Source: Haematobia irritans (taxonomy: Eukaryota; Arthropoda; Insecta; Diptera; Muscidae). Taken from it: a stretch of 64,000 bases of DNA. A model generated the notes under the pieces. It saw only the letters and a list, made by a program, of their open reading frames with translations, searched no databases and was not told the DNA's origin. The stretch covers positions 95,582,852-95,646,851 of the forward strand of contig NC_134401.1 in the NCBI RefSeq assembly GCF_050003625.1. Direction: 5' to 3'. A program made the translations under genes and the position numbers. Below, piece by piece: positions 12,001-24,660 of the stretch (its first letter is position 1; every line of letters starts with the position of its first letter).

Positions 12001-13081
12001 GTTTTTCATATAAAAATTTCAATTTTTTTAGGTTTTGGGTGGATTTTTGAATTTTTTGAGGGTGGTCACGAATTATCGTCCTTTTCGCTCTAGGACGCAT
12101 ATTTAAGGAGATATGGCCAAAATAAGTTTTTCATATAAAAATTTAAATTTTTTTAGGTTTTGGGTGGATATTTCAATTTTTTGAGGGTGGTCACGAATTA
12201 TCGTCCTTTTCGCTCTAGGACGCTTAGTTTAGGAGATATGGCCAAAATAAGTTTTTCATATAAAAATTTCAATTTTTTTAGGATTTGGGTGGATTTTTCA
12301 ATTTTTTGATGGTGGTCACGAATTATCGTCCTTTTTGCTCTAGGACGCATATTTAAGGAGATATGGCCAAAAGAAGTTTTTCATATGAAAATTTAATTTT
12401 TTTTAGATTTTGGGTGGATTTTTGAATTTTTTGAGGGTGGTCACGAATTATCGTCCTTTTCGCTCTAGGACGCATATTTAAGGAGATATGGCCAAAAGAA
12501 GTTTTTCATATAAAAATTTCATTTTTTTTTAGGTTTTGGGTGGATTTTTGAATATTTTGAGGGTGGTCACGAATTATCGTCCTTTGCGCTATAGGATGCA
12601 TATTTAAGGAGATATGGCCAAAAGAAGTTTTTCATATAAAAATTTCAATTTTTTTAGGTTTTGGGTGGATTTTTGAATTTTTTGAGGGTGGTCACGAATT
12701 ATCGTCCTTTTCGCTCTAGGACGCATATTTAAGGAGATATGGCCAAAATAAGTTTTTCATATAAAAATTTAAATTTTTTAGGATTTGGGTGGATTTTTGA
12801 ATATTTTGAGGGTGGTCACGAATTATCGTCCTTTTTGCTGTAGGACGCATATTTAAGGAGATATCGCCAAAAGAAGTTTTTCATATAAAAATTTCAATTT
12901 TTTTAGGTTTTGGGTGGATTTTTCAATTTTTTGATGGTGGTCACGAATTATCGTCCTTTTCGCTGTAGGACGCATATTTAAGGATATATGTCCAAAAGAA
13001 GTTTTTCATATAAAAATTTCATTTTGTTTAGGTTTTGGGTGGATTTTTCAATTTTTTGAGGGTGGTCACGAATTATCGTCC

Positions 13082-13223
13082 TTTTCGCTCTAGGACGCAT
13101 ATTTAAAGAGATATGGTCAAAAGAAGTTTTTCATATAAAAATTTCAATTTTTTTAGGTTTTTGGGTGGATTTGGTTTTGGGTGGATTTTTGAATTTTTTG
13201 AGGGTGGTCACGAATTATCGTCC
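13082..13223 (+). repeat. 142-bp monomer with 17-bp internal duplication (second copy)
   Basis: Same insertion as at 8941-9082, 4,141 bp downstream of it. The five monomers that follow share most variants with those after 9082, including the CATATGAAAATTTC unit with GGATTTGGG. Divergence begins by about 13870. Confidence 0.88.
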
Positions 13224-16200
13224 TTTTCGCTCTAGGACGCATATTTAAGGAGATATGGCCAAAATAAGTTTTTCATATAAAAATTTCAATTTTTTTAGGT
13301 TATGGGTGGATTTTTCAAATTTTTGAGGGTGGTCACGAATTATCGTCCTTTTCGCTCTAGGACGCTTAGTTTAGGAGATATGGCCAAAATAAGTTTTTCA
13401 TATAAAAATTTCAATTTTTTTAGGATTTGGGTGGATTTTTCAATTTTTTGATGGTGGTCACGAATTATCGTCCTTTTCGCTCTAGGACGCATATTTAAGG
13501 AGATATGGCCAAAAGAAGTTTTTCATATGAAAATTTCATTTTTTTTAGGATTTGGGTGGATTTTTGAATTTTTTGAGGGTGGTCACGAATTATCGTCCTT
13601 TTCGCTCTAGGACGCATATTTAAGGAGATATGGCCAAAAGAAGTTTTTCATATAAAAATTTCAATTTTTTTAGGTTTTGGGTGGATTTTTGAATATTTTG
13701 AGGGTGGTCACGAATTATCGTCCTTTTCGCTCTAGGACGCATATTTAAGGAGATATGGCCAAAATAAGTTTTTCATATAAAAATTTCATTTTTTTTAGGT
13801 TTTGGGTGGATTTTTCAATTTTTTGATGGTGGTCACGAATTTTCGTCCTTTTCGCTCTAGGACGCATATTTAAGGAGATATGGCCAAAAGAAGTTTTTCA
13901 TATAAAAATTAAATTTTTTTTAGGTTTTGGGTGGATTTTTGAATTTTTTGAGGGTGGTCACGAATTATCGTCCTTTTCGCTCTAGGACGCATATTTAAGG
14001 AGATATGGCCAAAAGAAGTTTTTCATATAAAAATTTCAATTTTTTTAGGTTTTGGGTGGATTTTTGAATTTTTTGAGGGTGGTCACGAATTATCGTCCTT
14101 TTCGCTCTAGGACGCATATTTAAGGAGATATGGCCAAAAGAAGTTTTTCATATAAAAATTTCAATTTTTTTAGGTTTTGGGTGGATTTTTGAATTTTTTG
14201 AGGGTGGTCACGAATTATCGTCCTTTGCGCTATAGGACGCATATTTAAGGAGATATGGCCAAAAGAAGTTTTTCATATAAAAATTTCAATTTTTTTAGGT
14301 TTTGGGTGGATTTTTGAATTTTTTGAGGGTGGTCACGAATTATCGTCCTTTTTGCTCTAGGACGCATATTTAAGGAGATATGGCCACAATAAGTTTTTCA
14401 TATAAACATTTAAATTTTTTTAGGATTTGGGTGGATTTTTCAATTTTTTGATGGTGGTCACGAATTATCGTCCTTTTCGCTCTAGGACGCATATTTAAGG
14501 AGATATGGCCAAAAGAAGTTTTTCATATAAAAATTAATGTTTTTTAGGTTTTGGGTGAATTTTTGAATTTTTTGAGGGTGGTCACGAATTATCGTCCTTT
14601 TCGCTCTAAGACGCATATTTAAGGAGATATGGCCAAAATAAGTTTTTCATATAAAAATTTCAATTTTTTTAGGTTTTGGGTGGATTTTTGAATTTTTTGA
14701 GGGTGGTCACGAATTATCGTCCTTTGCGCTATAGGACGCATATTTAAGGAGATATGGCCAAAAGAAGTTTTTCATATAAAAATTTCAATTTTTTTAGGTT
14801 TTGGGTGGATTTTTGAATTTTTTGAGGGTGGTCACGAATTATCGCCCTTTTCGCTCTAGGACGCATATTTAAGGAGATATGGCCAAAAGAAGTTTTTCAT
14901 ATGAAAATTTCATTTTTTTAGGTTTTGGGTGGATTTTTGAATATTTTCAGGGTGGTCACGAATTATCGTCCTTTTCGCTCTAGGACGCATATTTAAGGAG
15001 ATATGGCCAAAAGAAGTTTTTCATATAAAAATTTCAATTTTTTTAGGTTTTGGGTGGATTTTTGAATATTTTGAGGGTGGTCACGAATTATCGTCCTTTT
15101 CGCTCTAGGACGCATATTTAAGGAGATATGGCCAAAAGAAGTTTTTCATATAAAAATTTCAATTTTTTTAGGTTTTGGGTGGATTTTTGAATTTTTTGAG
15201 GGTGGTCACGAATTATCGTCCTTTGCGCTATAGGACGCATATTTAAGGAGATATGGCCAAAAGAAGTTTTTCATATAAAAATTTCAATTTTTTTAGGTTT
15301 TGGGTGGATTTTTGAATTTTTTGAGGGTGGTCACGAATTATCGTCCTTTTCGCTCTAGGACGCTTAGTTTAGGAGATATGGCCAAAATAAGTTTTTCATA
15401 TAAAAATTTCAATTTTTTTAGGTTTTGGGTGGATTTTTGAATTTTTTGAGGGTGGTCACGAATTATCGTCCTTTTCGCTCTAGGACGCTTAGTTTAGGAG
15501 ATATGGCCAAAATAAGTTTTTCATATAAAAATTTCAATTTTTTTAGGTTTTGGGTGGATTTTTGAATATTTTGAGGGTGGTCACGAATTATCGTCCTTTT
15601 TGCTCTAGGACGCTTAGTTTAGGAGATATGGCCAAAATAAGTTTTTCATATAAAAATTTCAACTTTTTTAGGATTTGGGTGGATTTTTCAATTTTTTGAT
15701 GGTGGTCACGAATTATCGTCCTTTTCGCTCTAGGACGCATATTTAAGGAGATATGGCCAAAAGAAGTTTTTCATATAAAAATTAAATTTTTTTTAGGGTT
15801 TGGGTGGATTTTTGAATTTTTTGAGGGTGGTCACGAATTATCGTCCTTTTCGCTCTAGGACGCATATTTAAGGAGATATGGCCAAAAGAAGTTTTTCATA
15901 TAAAAATTTCAATTTTTTTAGGATTTGGGCGGATTTTTCAATTTTTTGATGGTGGTCACGAATTATCGTCCTTTTCGCTCTAGGACGCTTAGTTTAGGAG
16001 ATATGGCCAAAATAAGTTTTTCATATAAAAATTTCAATTTTTTTAGGTTTTGGGTGGATTTTTGAATTTTTTGAGGGTGGTCACGAATTATCGTCCTTTT
16101 CGCTCTAGGACGCTTAGTTTAGGAGATATGGCCAAAATAAGTTTTTCATATAAAAATTTCAATTTTTTTAGGTTTTGGGTGGATTTTTGAATTTTTAGAG

Positions 16201-16589
16201 GGTGGTGACGAATTATCGTCCTTTTCGCTCTAGGACGCTTAGTTTAGGAGATATGGCCAAAATAAGTTTTTCATATAAAAATTTCAATTTTTTTAGGTTT
16301 TGGGTGGATTTTTGAATATTTTGAGGGTGGTCACGAATTATCGTCCTTTTTGCTCTAGGACGCTTAGTTTAGGAGATATGGCCAAAATAAGTTTTTCATA
16401 TAAAAATTTCAATTTTTTTAGGATTTGGGTGGATTTTTCAATTTTTTTTATGGTGGTCACGAATTATCGTCCTTTTCGCTCTAGGACGCATATTTAAGGA
16501 GATATGGCCGAAAGAAGTTTTTCATATAAAAATTAAATTTTTTTTTAGGTTTTGGGTGGATTTTTGAATTTTTTTAAGGTGGTCACGAA

Positions 16590-17288
16590 TTATCGTCCTT
16601 TTCGCTCTAGGACGCATATTTAAGGAGATATGGCCAAAAGAAGTTTTTCATATAAAAATTTCAATTTTTTTAGGTTTTGGGTGGATTTTTGAATTTTTTG
16701 AGGGTGGTCACGAATTATCGTCCTTTTCGCTGTAGGACGCATATTTAAGGAGATATGGCCATAAGAAGTTTTTCATATAAAAATTTAATTTTTTTTAGGT
16801 TTTGGGTGGATTTTTGAATTTTTTGAGGGTGGTCACGAATTATCGTCCTTTTCGCTCTAGGACGCATATTTAAGGAGATATGGCCAAAAGAAGTTTTTCA
16901 TATAAAAATTTCAATTTTTTTAGGATTTGGGTGGATTTTTCAATTTTTTGATGGTGGTCACAAATTATCGTCCTTTTCGCTCTAGGACGCATATTTAAAG
17001 AGATATGGCTAAAAGAAGTTTTTCATATAAAAATTTAATTATCGTCCTTTTCGCTCTAGGACGCTTAGTTTAGGAGATATGGCCAAAATAAATTTTTCAT
17101 ATAAAAATTTCAATTTTTTTAGGTTTTGGGTGGATTTTTCAATTTTTTGAGGGTGGTCACGAATTATCGTCCTTTTCGCTCTAGGACGCTTAGTTTAGGA
17201 GATATGGCCAAAATAAGTTTTTCATATAAAAATTTCAATTTTTTTAGGATTTGGGTGGATTTTTCAATTTTTTGATGGTGGTCACGAA
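16590..17288 (+). repeat. 699-bp tandem duplication, copy 1
   Basis: The unit is five full monomers plus a 74-bp truncated one at 16974-17047, where AAATTTAATTATCG joins the A/T half to the next box. The truncated junction recurs 699 bp later at 17673-17746, as do CGCTGTAGG (about 16730 and 17429) and AATAAATTTTTC after the junction. The left edge lies near 16590, where the two contexts (TTTTTTAAGGTGG versus TTTTTTGATGGTGG) differ. Confidence 0.88.
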
Positions 17289-17988
17289 TTATCGTCCTTT
17301 TCGCTCTAGGACGCATATTTAAGGAGATATGGCCAAAAGAAGTTTTTCATATAAAAATTTCAATTTTTTTAGGTTTTGGGTGGATTTTTGAATTTTTTGA
17401 GGGTGGTTACGAATTATCGTCCTTTTCGCTGTAGGACGCATATTTAAGGAGATATGGCCAAAAGAAGTTTTTCATATAAAAATTTAATTTTTTTTAGGTT
17501 TTGGGTGGATTTTTGAATTTTTTGAGGGTGGTCACGAATTATCGTCCTTTTCGCTCTAGGACGCATATTTAAAGAGATATGGCCAAAAGAAGTTTTTCAT
17601 ATAAAAATTTCAATTTTTTTAGGATTTGGGTGGATTTTTCAATTTTTTGATGGTGGTCACAAATTATCGTCCTTTTCGCTCTAGGACGCATATTTAAAGA
17701 GATATGGCTAAAAGAAGTTTTTCATATAAAAATTTAATTATCGTCCTTTTCGCTCTAGGACGCTTAGTTTAGGAGATATGGCCAAAATAAATTTTTCATA
17801 TAAAAATTTCAATTTTTTTAGGTTTTGGGTGGATTTTTCAATTTTTTGAGGGTGGTCACGAATTATCGTCCTTTTCGCTCTAGGACGCTTAGTTTAGGAG
17901 ATATGGCCAAAATAAGTTTTTCATATAAAAATTTCAATTTTTTTAGGATTTGGGTGGATTTTTCAATTTTTTGATGGTGGTCACGAAT
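17289..17988 (+). repeat. 699-bp tandem duplication, copy 2
   Basis: Directly adjacent to copy 1 and nearly identical to it. Visible differences include GCCATAAG in copy 1 versus GCCAAAAG here, GGTCAC versus GGTTAC near 17405, and AAGG versus AAAG near 17573. The truncated 74-bp monomer is at 17673-17746. Because the truncation makes the unit a non-integer number of monomers, this duplication must postdate the truncation. Confidence 0.87.
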
Positions 17989-20900
17989 TATCGTCCTTTT
18001 CGCTCTAGGACGCATATTTAAGGAGATATGGCCAAAAGAAGTTTTTCATATAAAAATTTCAATTTTTTTAGATTTTGGGTGGATTTTTGAATATTTTGAG
18101 GGTGGTCACGAATTATCGTCCTTTTCGCTCTAGGACGCATATTTAAGGAGATATGGCCAAAAGAAGTTTTTCATATAAAAATTTCAATTTTTTTAGGTTT
18201 TGGGTGGATTTTTGAATTTTTTGAGGGTGGTCACGAATTATCGTCCTTTTCGCTCTAGGACGCTTAGTTTAGGAGATACGGCCAAAATAAGTTTTTCATA
18301 TAAAAATTTCAATTTTTTTAGGTTTTGGGTGGATTTTTTAATTTTTTGAGGGTGGTGACGATTTATCGTCCTTTTCGCTCTAGGACGCTTAGTTTAGGAG
18401 ATATGGCCAAAATAAGTTTTTCATATAAAAATTTCAATTTTTTTAGGTTTTGGGCGGATTTTTGAATATTTTGAGGGTGGTCACGAATTATCGTCCTTTT
18501 TGCTCTAGGACGCTTAGTTTAGGAGATATGGCCAAAATAAGTTTTTCATATAAAAATTTCAATTTTTTTAGGATTTGGGTGGATTTTTCAATTTTTTGAT
18601 GGTGGTCACGAATTATCGTCCTTTTCGCTCTAGGACGCATATTTAAGGAGATATGGCCAAAAGAAGTTTTTCATATACAAATTAAATTTTTTTTAGGTTT
18701 TGGGTGGATTTTTGAATTTTTTGAGGGTGGTCACGAATTATCGTCCTTTTCGCTCTAGGACGCATATTTAAGGAGATATGGCCAAAAGAAGTTTTTCATA
18801 TAAAAATTTAATTTTTTTTAGGTTTTGGGTGGATTTTTGAATTTTTTGAGGGTGGTCACGAATTATCGTCCTTTTCGCTCTAGGACGCATATTTAAGGAG
18901 ATATGGCCAAAAGAAGTTTTTCATATAAAAATTTCAATTTTTTTAGGATTTGGGTGGATTTTTCAATTTGTTGAGGGTGGTCACAAATTATCGTCCTTTT
19001 CGCTCTAGGACGCATATTTAAGGAGATATGGCTAAAAGAAGTTTTTCATATAAAAATTTAATTTTTTTTAGGTTTTGGGTGGATTTATGAATTTTTTGAG
19101 GGTGGTCACGAATTATCGTCCTTTTCGCTCTAGGACGCATATTTAAGGAGATATGGCCAAAATAAGTTTTTGATATAAAAATTTCAATTTTTTTAGGTTT
19201 TGGGTGGATTTTTGAATTTTTTGAGGGTGGTCACGAATTATCGTCCTTTTCGCTCTAGGACGCTTAGTTTAGGAGATATGGCCAAAATAAGTTTTTCATA
19301 TAAAAATTTCAATTTTTTTAGGATTTGGGTGGATTTTTCAATTTTTTGATGGTGGTCACGAATTATCGTCCTTTTCGCTCTAGGACGCATATTTAAGGAG
19401 ATATGGCCAAAAGAAGTTTTTCATATAAAAATTAAATTTTTTTTAGGGTTTGGGTGGATTTTTGAATTTTTTGAGGGTGGTCACGAATTATCGTCCTGTT
19501 CGCTCTAGGACGCATATTTAAGGAGATATGGCCAAAAGAAGTTTTTCATATAAAAATTTCAATTTTTTTAGGATTTGGGTGGATTTTTCAATTTTTTGAT
19601 GGTGGTCACAAATTATCGTCCTTTTCGCTCTAGGACGCATATTTAAGGAGATATGGCTAAAAGAAGTTTTTCATATAAAAATTTCAATTTTTTTTAGGTT
19701 TTGGGTGGATTTATGAATTTTTTGAGGGTGGTCACGAATTATCGTCCTTTTCGCTCTAGGACGCATATTTAAGGAGATATGGCCAAAATAAGTTTTTGAT
19801 ATAAAAATTTCAATTTTTTTTAGGTTTTGGGTGGATTTTTCAATTTTTTGAGGGTGGTCACGAATTATCGTCCTTTTCGCTCTAGGACGCTTAGTTTAGG
19901 AGATATGGCCAAAATAAGTTTTTCATATAAAAATTTCAATTTTTTTAGGATTTGGGTGGATTTTTCAATTTTTTGATGGTGGTCACGAATTATCGCCCTT
20001 TTCGCTCTAGGACGCATATTTAAGGAGATATGGCCAAAAGAAGTTTTTCATATGAAAATTTCATTTTTTTTAGGTTTTGGGTGGATTTTTGAATTTTTTG
20101 AGGGTGGTCACGAATTATCGTCCTTTTCGCTCTAGGACGCATATTTAAGGAGATATGGCCAAAAGAAGTTTTTCATATAAAAACTTCAATTTTTTAGGTT
20201 TTGGGTGGATTTTTGAATTTTTTGAGGGTGGTCACGAATTATCGTCCTTTGCGCTATAGGACGCATATTTAAGGAGATATGGCCAAAATAAGTTTTTGAT
20301 ATAAAAATTTCAATTTTTTTAGGTTTTGGGTGGATTTTTCAATTTTTTGAGGGTGGTCACGAATTATCGTCCTTTTCGCTCTAGGACGCTTAGTTTAGGA
20401 GATATGGCCAAAATAAGTTTTTCATATAAAAATTTCAATTTTTTTAGGTTTTGGGTGGATTTTTGAATATTTTGAGGGTGGTCACGAATTATCGTCCTTT
20501 TTGCTCTAGGACGCATATTTAAGGAGATATGGCCAAAAGAAGTTTTTCATATAAAAATTTCAATTTTTTAGGTTTTGGGTGGATTTTTCAATTTTTTGAT
20601 GGTGGTCACGAATTATCGTCCTTTTCGCTCTAGGACGCATATTTAAGGAGATATGGCCAAAAGAAGTTTTTCATATAAAAATTAAATTTTTTTTAGGTTT
20701 TGGGTGGATTTTTGAATTTTTTGAGGGTGGTCACGAATTATCGTCCTTTTCGCTCTAGGACGCATATTTAAAGAGATATGGTCAAAAGAAGTTTTTCATA
20801 TAAAAATTTCAATTTTTTTAGGTTTTGGGTGGATTTTTGAATTTTTTGAGGGTGGTCACGAATTATCGTCCTTTTCGCTCTAGGACGCATATTTAAGGAG

Positions 20901-21379
20901 ATATGGCCAAAATAAGTTTTTCATATAAAAATTTCAATTTTTTTAGGTTTTGGGTGGATTTTTGAATTTTTTGAGGGTGGTCACGAATTATCGTCCTTTT
21001 CGCTCTAGGACGCATATTTAAGGAGATATGGCCAAAAGAAGTTTTTCATATAAAAATTTCAATTTTTTTAGGTTTTGGGTGGATTTTTGAATATTTTGAG
21101 GGTGGTCACGAATTATCGTCCTTTTCGCTCTAGGACGCATATTTAAGGAGATATGGCCAAAAGAAGTTTTTCATATAAAAATTTCAATTTTTTTAGGTTT
21201 TGGGTGGATTTTTGAATTTTTTGAGGGTGGTCACGAATTATCGTCCTTTGCGCTATAGGATGCATATTTAAGGAGATATGGCCAAAAGAAGTTTTTCATA
21301 TAAAAATTTCAATTTTTTTAGGTTTTGGGTGGATTTTTGAATTTTTTGAGGGTGGTCACGAATTATCGTCCTTTTCGCT
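17989..21379 (+). repeat. Mosaic satellite monomers with a 626-bp repeat
   Basis: About 27 monomers, no gene. A five-monomer segment near 18860-19400 recurs near 19486-20026 at 626-bp spacing: the rare GGATTTATGAATT is at 19081 and 19707, and the rare TTTTTGATAT at about 19167 and 19793. TTTTTGATAT appears a third time near 20293, about 500 bp further on, so exchange continued in steps of four to five monomers. Edges of this repeat are uncertain. Confidence 0.75.
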
Positions 21380-23020
21380 CTAGGACGCTTAGTTTAGGAG
21401 ATATGGCCAAAATAAGTTTTTCATATAAAAATTTCAATTTTTTTAGGATTTGGGTGGATTTTTCAATTTTTTGATGGTGGTCACGAATTATCGTCCTTTT
21501 CGCTCTAGGACGCATATTTAAGGAGATATGGCCAAAAGAAGTTTTTCATATAAAAATTTCAATGTTTTTAGGTTTTGGGTGGATTTTTGAATTTTTTGAG
21601 GGTGGTCACGAATTATCGTCCTTTTCGCTCTAGGACGCTTAGTTTAGGAGATATGGCCAAAATAAGTTTTTCATATAAAAATTTCAATTTTTTTAGGATT
21701 TGGGTGGATTTTTGAATATTTTGAGGGTGGTCACGAATTATCGTCCTTTTTGCTCTAGGACGCTTAGTTTAGGAGATATGGCCAAAATCAGTTTTTCATA
21801 TAAAAATTTCAATTTTTTTAGGATTTGGGTGGATTTTTCAATTTTTTGATGGTGGTCACGAATTATCGTCCTTTTCGCTCTAGGACGCATATTTAAGGAG
21901 ATATGGCCAAAAGAAGTTTTTCATATAAAAATTAAATTTTTTTTAGGTTTTGGGTGGATTTTTGAATTTTGGATTTTTAAATTTTTTGATGGTGGTCACA
22001 AATTATCGTCCTTTTCGCTCTAGGACGCATATTTAAGGAGATATGGCCAAAAGAAGTTTTTCATATAAAAATTTCAATTTTTTTAGGTTTTGGGTGGATA
22101 TTTCAATTTTTTGAGGGTGGTCACGAATTATCGTCCTTTTCGCTCTAGGACGCATATTTAAGGAGATATGGCCAAAAGAAGTTTTTCATATAAAAATTTC
22201 AATTTTTTTAGGTTTTGGGTGGATTTTTGAATATTTTGAGGGTGGTCACGAATTATCGTCCTTTTCGCTCTAGGACGCATATTTAAGGAGATATGGCCAA
22301 AAGAAGTTTTTCATATAAAAATTTCAATTTTTTTAGGTTTTGGGTGGATTTTTGAATTTTTTGAGGGTGGTGACGAATTATCGTCCTTTTCGCTCTAGGA
22401 CGCTTAGTTTAGGAGATATGGCCAAAAGAAGTTTTTCATATAAAAATTTCAATTTTTTTAGGTTTTGGGTGGATATTTCAATTTTTTGAGGGTGGTCACG
22501 AATTATCGTCCTTTTCGCTCTAGGACGCATATTTAAGGAGATATGGCCAAAAGAAGTTTTTCATATATAAAATTTCAATTTTTTTAGGTTTTGGGTGGAT
22601 TTTTGAATTTTTTGAGGGTGGTGACGAATTATCGTCCTTTTCGCTCTAGGACGCTTAGTTTAGGAGATATGGCCAAAATAAGTTTTTCATATAAAAATTT
22701 CAATTTTTTTAGGTTTTGGGTGGATTTTTGAATATTTTGAGGGTGGTCACGAATTATCGTCCTTTTTGCTCTAGGACGCTTAGTTTAGGAGATATGGCCA
22801 AAATAAGTTTTTCATATAAAAATTTCAATTTTTTAGGATTTGGGTGGATTTTTCAATTTTTTGATGGTGGTCACGAATTATCGTCCTTTTCGCTCTAGGA
22901 CGCATATTTAAGGAGATATGGCCAAAAGAAGTTTTTCATATAAAAATTAAATTTTTTTTTAGGTTTTGGGTGGATTTTTGAATTTTTTGAGGGTGGTCAC
23001 GAATTATCGTCCTTTTTGCT
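21380..23020 (+). repeat. 1,641-bp tandem duplication, copy 1 (13 monomers)
   Basis: Private markers recur 1,641 bp downstream: CAATGTTTTTAGG (21560 and 23201), GCCAAAATCAG (21786 and 23427), the 140-bp monomer with GAATTTTGGATTTTTAAATT (21872-22011 and 23513-23652), and CATATATAAAATTTC (22562 and 24203). The extra 16 bp over 13 x 125 comes from that 140-bp monomer. The left edge is about 21380, where the box is TTTTCGCTCT here but TTTTTGCTCT at the copy junction. Confidence 0.9.
21872..22011 (+). repeat. 140-bp monomer with repeated GGATTTTT segment
   Basis: Instead of TGGATTTTTGAATTTTTTG the unit reads TGGATTTTTGAATTTT followed by GGATTTTTAAATTTTTTGATGG, an internal duplication of about 15-16 bp with GAA changed to AAA. 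Copies of the same structure are at 23513-23652, 36328-36467 and 36468-36607. Confidence 0.85.
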
Positions 23021-24660
23021 CTAGGACGCTTAGTTTAGGAGATATGGCCAAAATAAGTTTTTCATATAAAAATTTCAATTTTTTTAGGATTTGGGTGGAT
23101 TTTTCAATTTTTTGATGGTGGTCACGAATTATCGTCCTTTTCGCTCTAGGACGCATATTTAAGGAGATATGGCCAAAAGAAGTTTTTCATATAAAAATTT
23201 CAATGTTTTTAGGTTTTGGGTGGATTTTTGAATTTTTTGAGGGTGGTCACGAATTATCGTCCTTTTCGCTCTAGGACGCTTAGTTTAGGAGATATGGCCA
23301 AAATAAGTTTTTCATATAAAAATTTCAATTTTTTTAGGATTTGGGTGGATTTTTGAATATTTTGAGGGTGGTCACGAATTATCGTCCTTTTTGCTCTAGG
23401 ACGCTTAGTTTAGGAGATATGGCCAAAATCAGTTTTTCATATAAAAATTTCAATTTTTTTAGGATTTGGGTGGATTTTTCAATTTTTTGATGGTGGTCAC
23501 GAATTATCGTCCTTTTCGCTCTAGGACGCATATTTAAGGAGATATGGCCAAAAGAAGTTTTTCATATAAAAATTAAATTTTTTTTAGGTTTTGGGTGGAT
23601 TTTTGAATTTTGGATTTTTAAATTTTTTGATGGTGGTCACAAATTATCGTCCTTTTCGCTCTAGGGCGCATATTTAAGGAGATATGGCCAAAAGAAGTTT
23701 TTCATATAAAAATTTCAATTTTTTTAGGTTTTGGGTGGATATTTCAATTTTTTGAGGGTGGTCACGAATTATCGTCCTTTTCGCTCTAGGACGCATATTT
23801 AAGGAGATATGGCCAAAAGAAGTTTTTCATATAAAAATTTCAATTTTTTTAGGTTTTGGGTGGATTTTTGAATATTTTGAGGGTGGTCACGAATTATCGT
23901 CCTTTTCGCTCTAGGACGCATATTTAAGGAGATATGGCCAAAAGAAGTTTTTCATATAAAAATTTCAATTTTTTTAGGTTTTGGGTGGATTTTTGAATTT
24001 TTTGAGGGTGGTGACGAATTATCGTCCTTTTCGCTCTAGGACGCTTAGTTTAGGAGATATGGCCAAAAGAAGTTTTTCATATAAAAATTTCAATTTTTTT
24101 AGGTTTTGGGTGGATATTTCAATTTTTTGAGGGTGGTCACGAATTATCGTCCTTTTCGCTCTAGGACGCATATTTAAGGAGATATGGCCAAAAGAAGTTT
24201 TTCATATATAAAATTTCAATTTTTTTAGGTTTTGGGTGGATTTTTGAATTTTTTGAGGGTGGTGACGAATTATCGTCCTTTTCGCTCTAGGACGCTTAGT
24301 TTAGGAGATATGGCCAAAATAAGTTTTTCATATAAAAATTTCAATTTTTTTAGGTTTTGGGTGGATTTTTGAATATTTTGAGGGTGGTCACGAATTATCG
24401 TCCTTTTTGCTCTAGGACGCTTAGTTTAGGAGATATGGCCAAAATAAGTTTTTCATATAAAAATTTCAATTTTTTAGGATTTGGGTGGATTTTTCAATTT
24501 TTTGATGGTGGTCACGAATTATCGTCCTTTTCGCTCTAGGACGCATATTTAAGGAGATATGGCCAAAAGAAGTTTTTCATATAAAAATTAAATTTTTTTT
24601 TAGGTTTTGGGTGGATTTTTGAATTTTTTGAGGGTGGTCACGAATTATCGTCCTTTTCGC
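23021..24660 (+). repeat. 1,641-bp tandem duplication, copy 2
   Basis: Immediately follows copy 1. The only clear difference I noticed is CTAGGGCGC near 23664 where copy 1 has CTAGGACGC near 22023. Past about 24655 the variants diverge. Such high identity, compared with many differences between neighbouring monomers, indicates a very recent duplication. Confidence 0.9.

Larger units (their letters stand above)
5435..16589 (+). repeat. Mosaic satellite monomers, 5.4-16.6 kb
   Basis: About 89 monomers and nothing else. A-type and B-type units are interspersed, with repeated short runs such as GCGCTATA units (6873, 7007, 7877, 10087, 10827, 14228, 15227). A six-monomer stretch at 8941-9730 is related to 13082-13870 at 4,141-bp spacing. 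Broken monomers occur at 7875-8065. No private high-identity tandem duplication is obvious at this scale by eye, so the block looks older or more exchanged than the duplicated blocks either side. Confidence 0.85.

Noticed and set aside
16300..16497. Open frames of 60-65 codons at 3079, 4828, 6953, 16300, 22716, 24357 (+) and 26800, 28611, 31548 (-)
   Set aside because: All are the same satellite translations and recur only because the DNA is duplicated.
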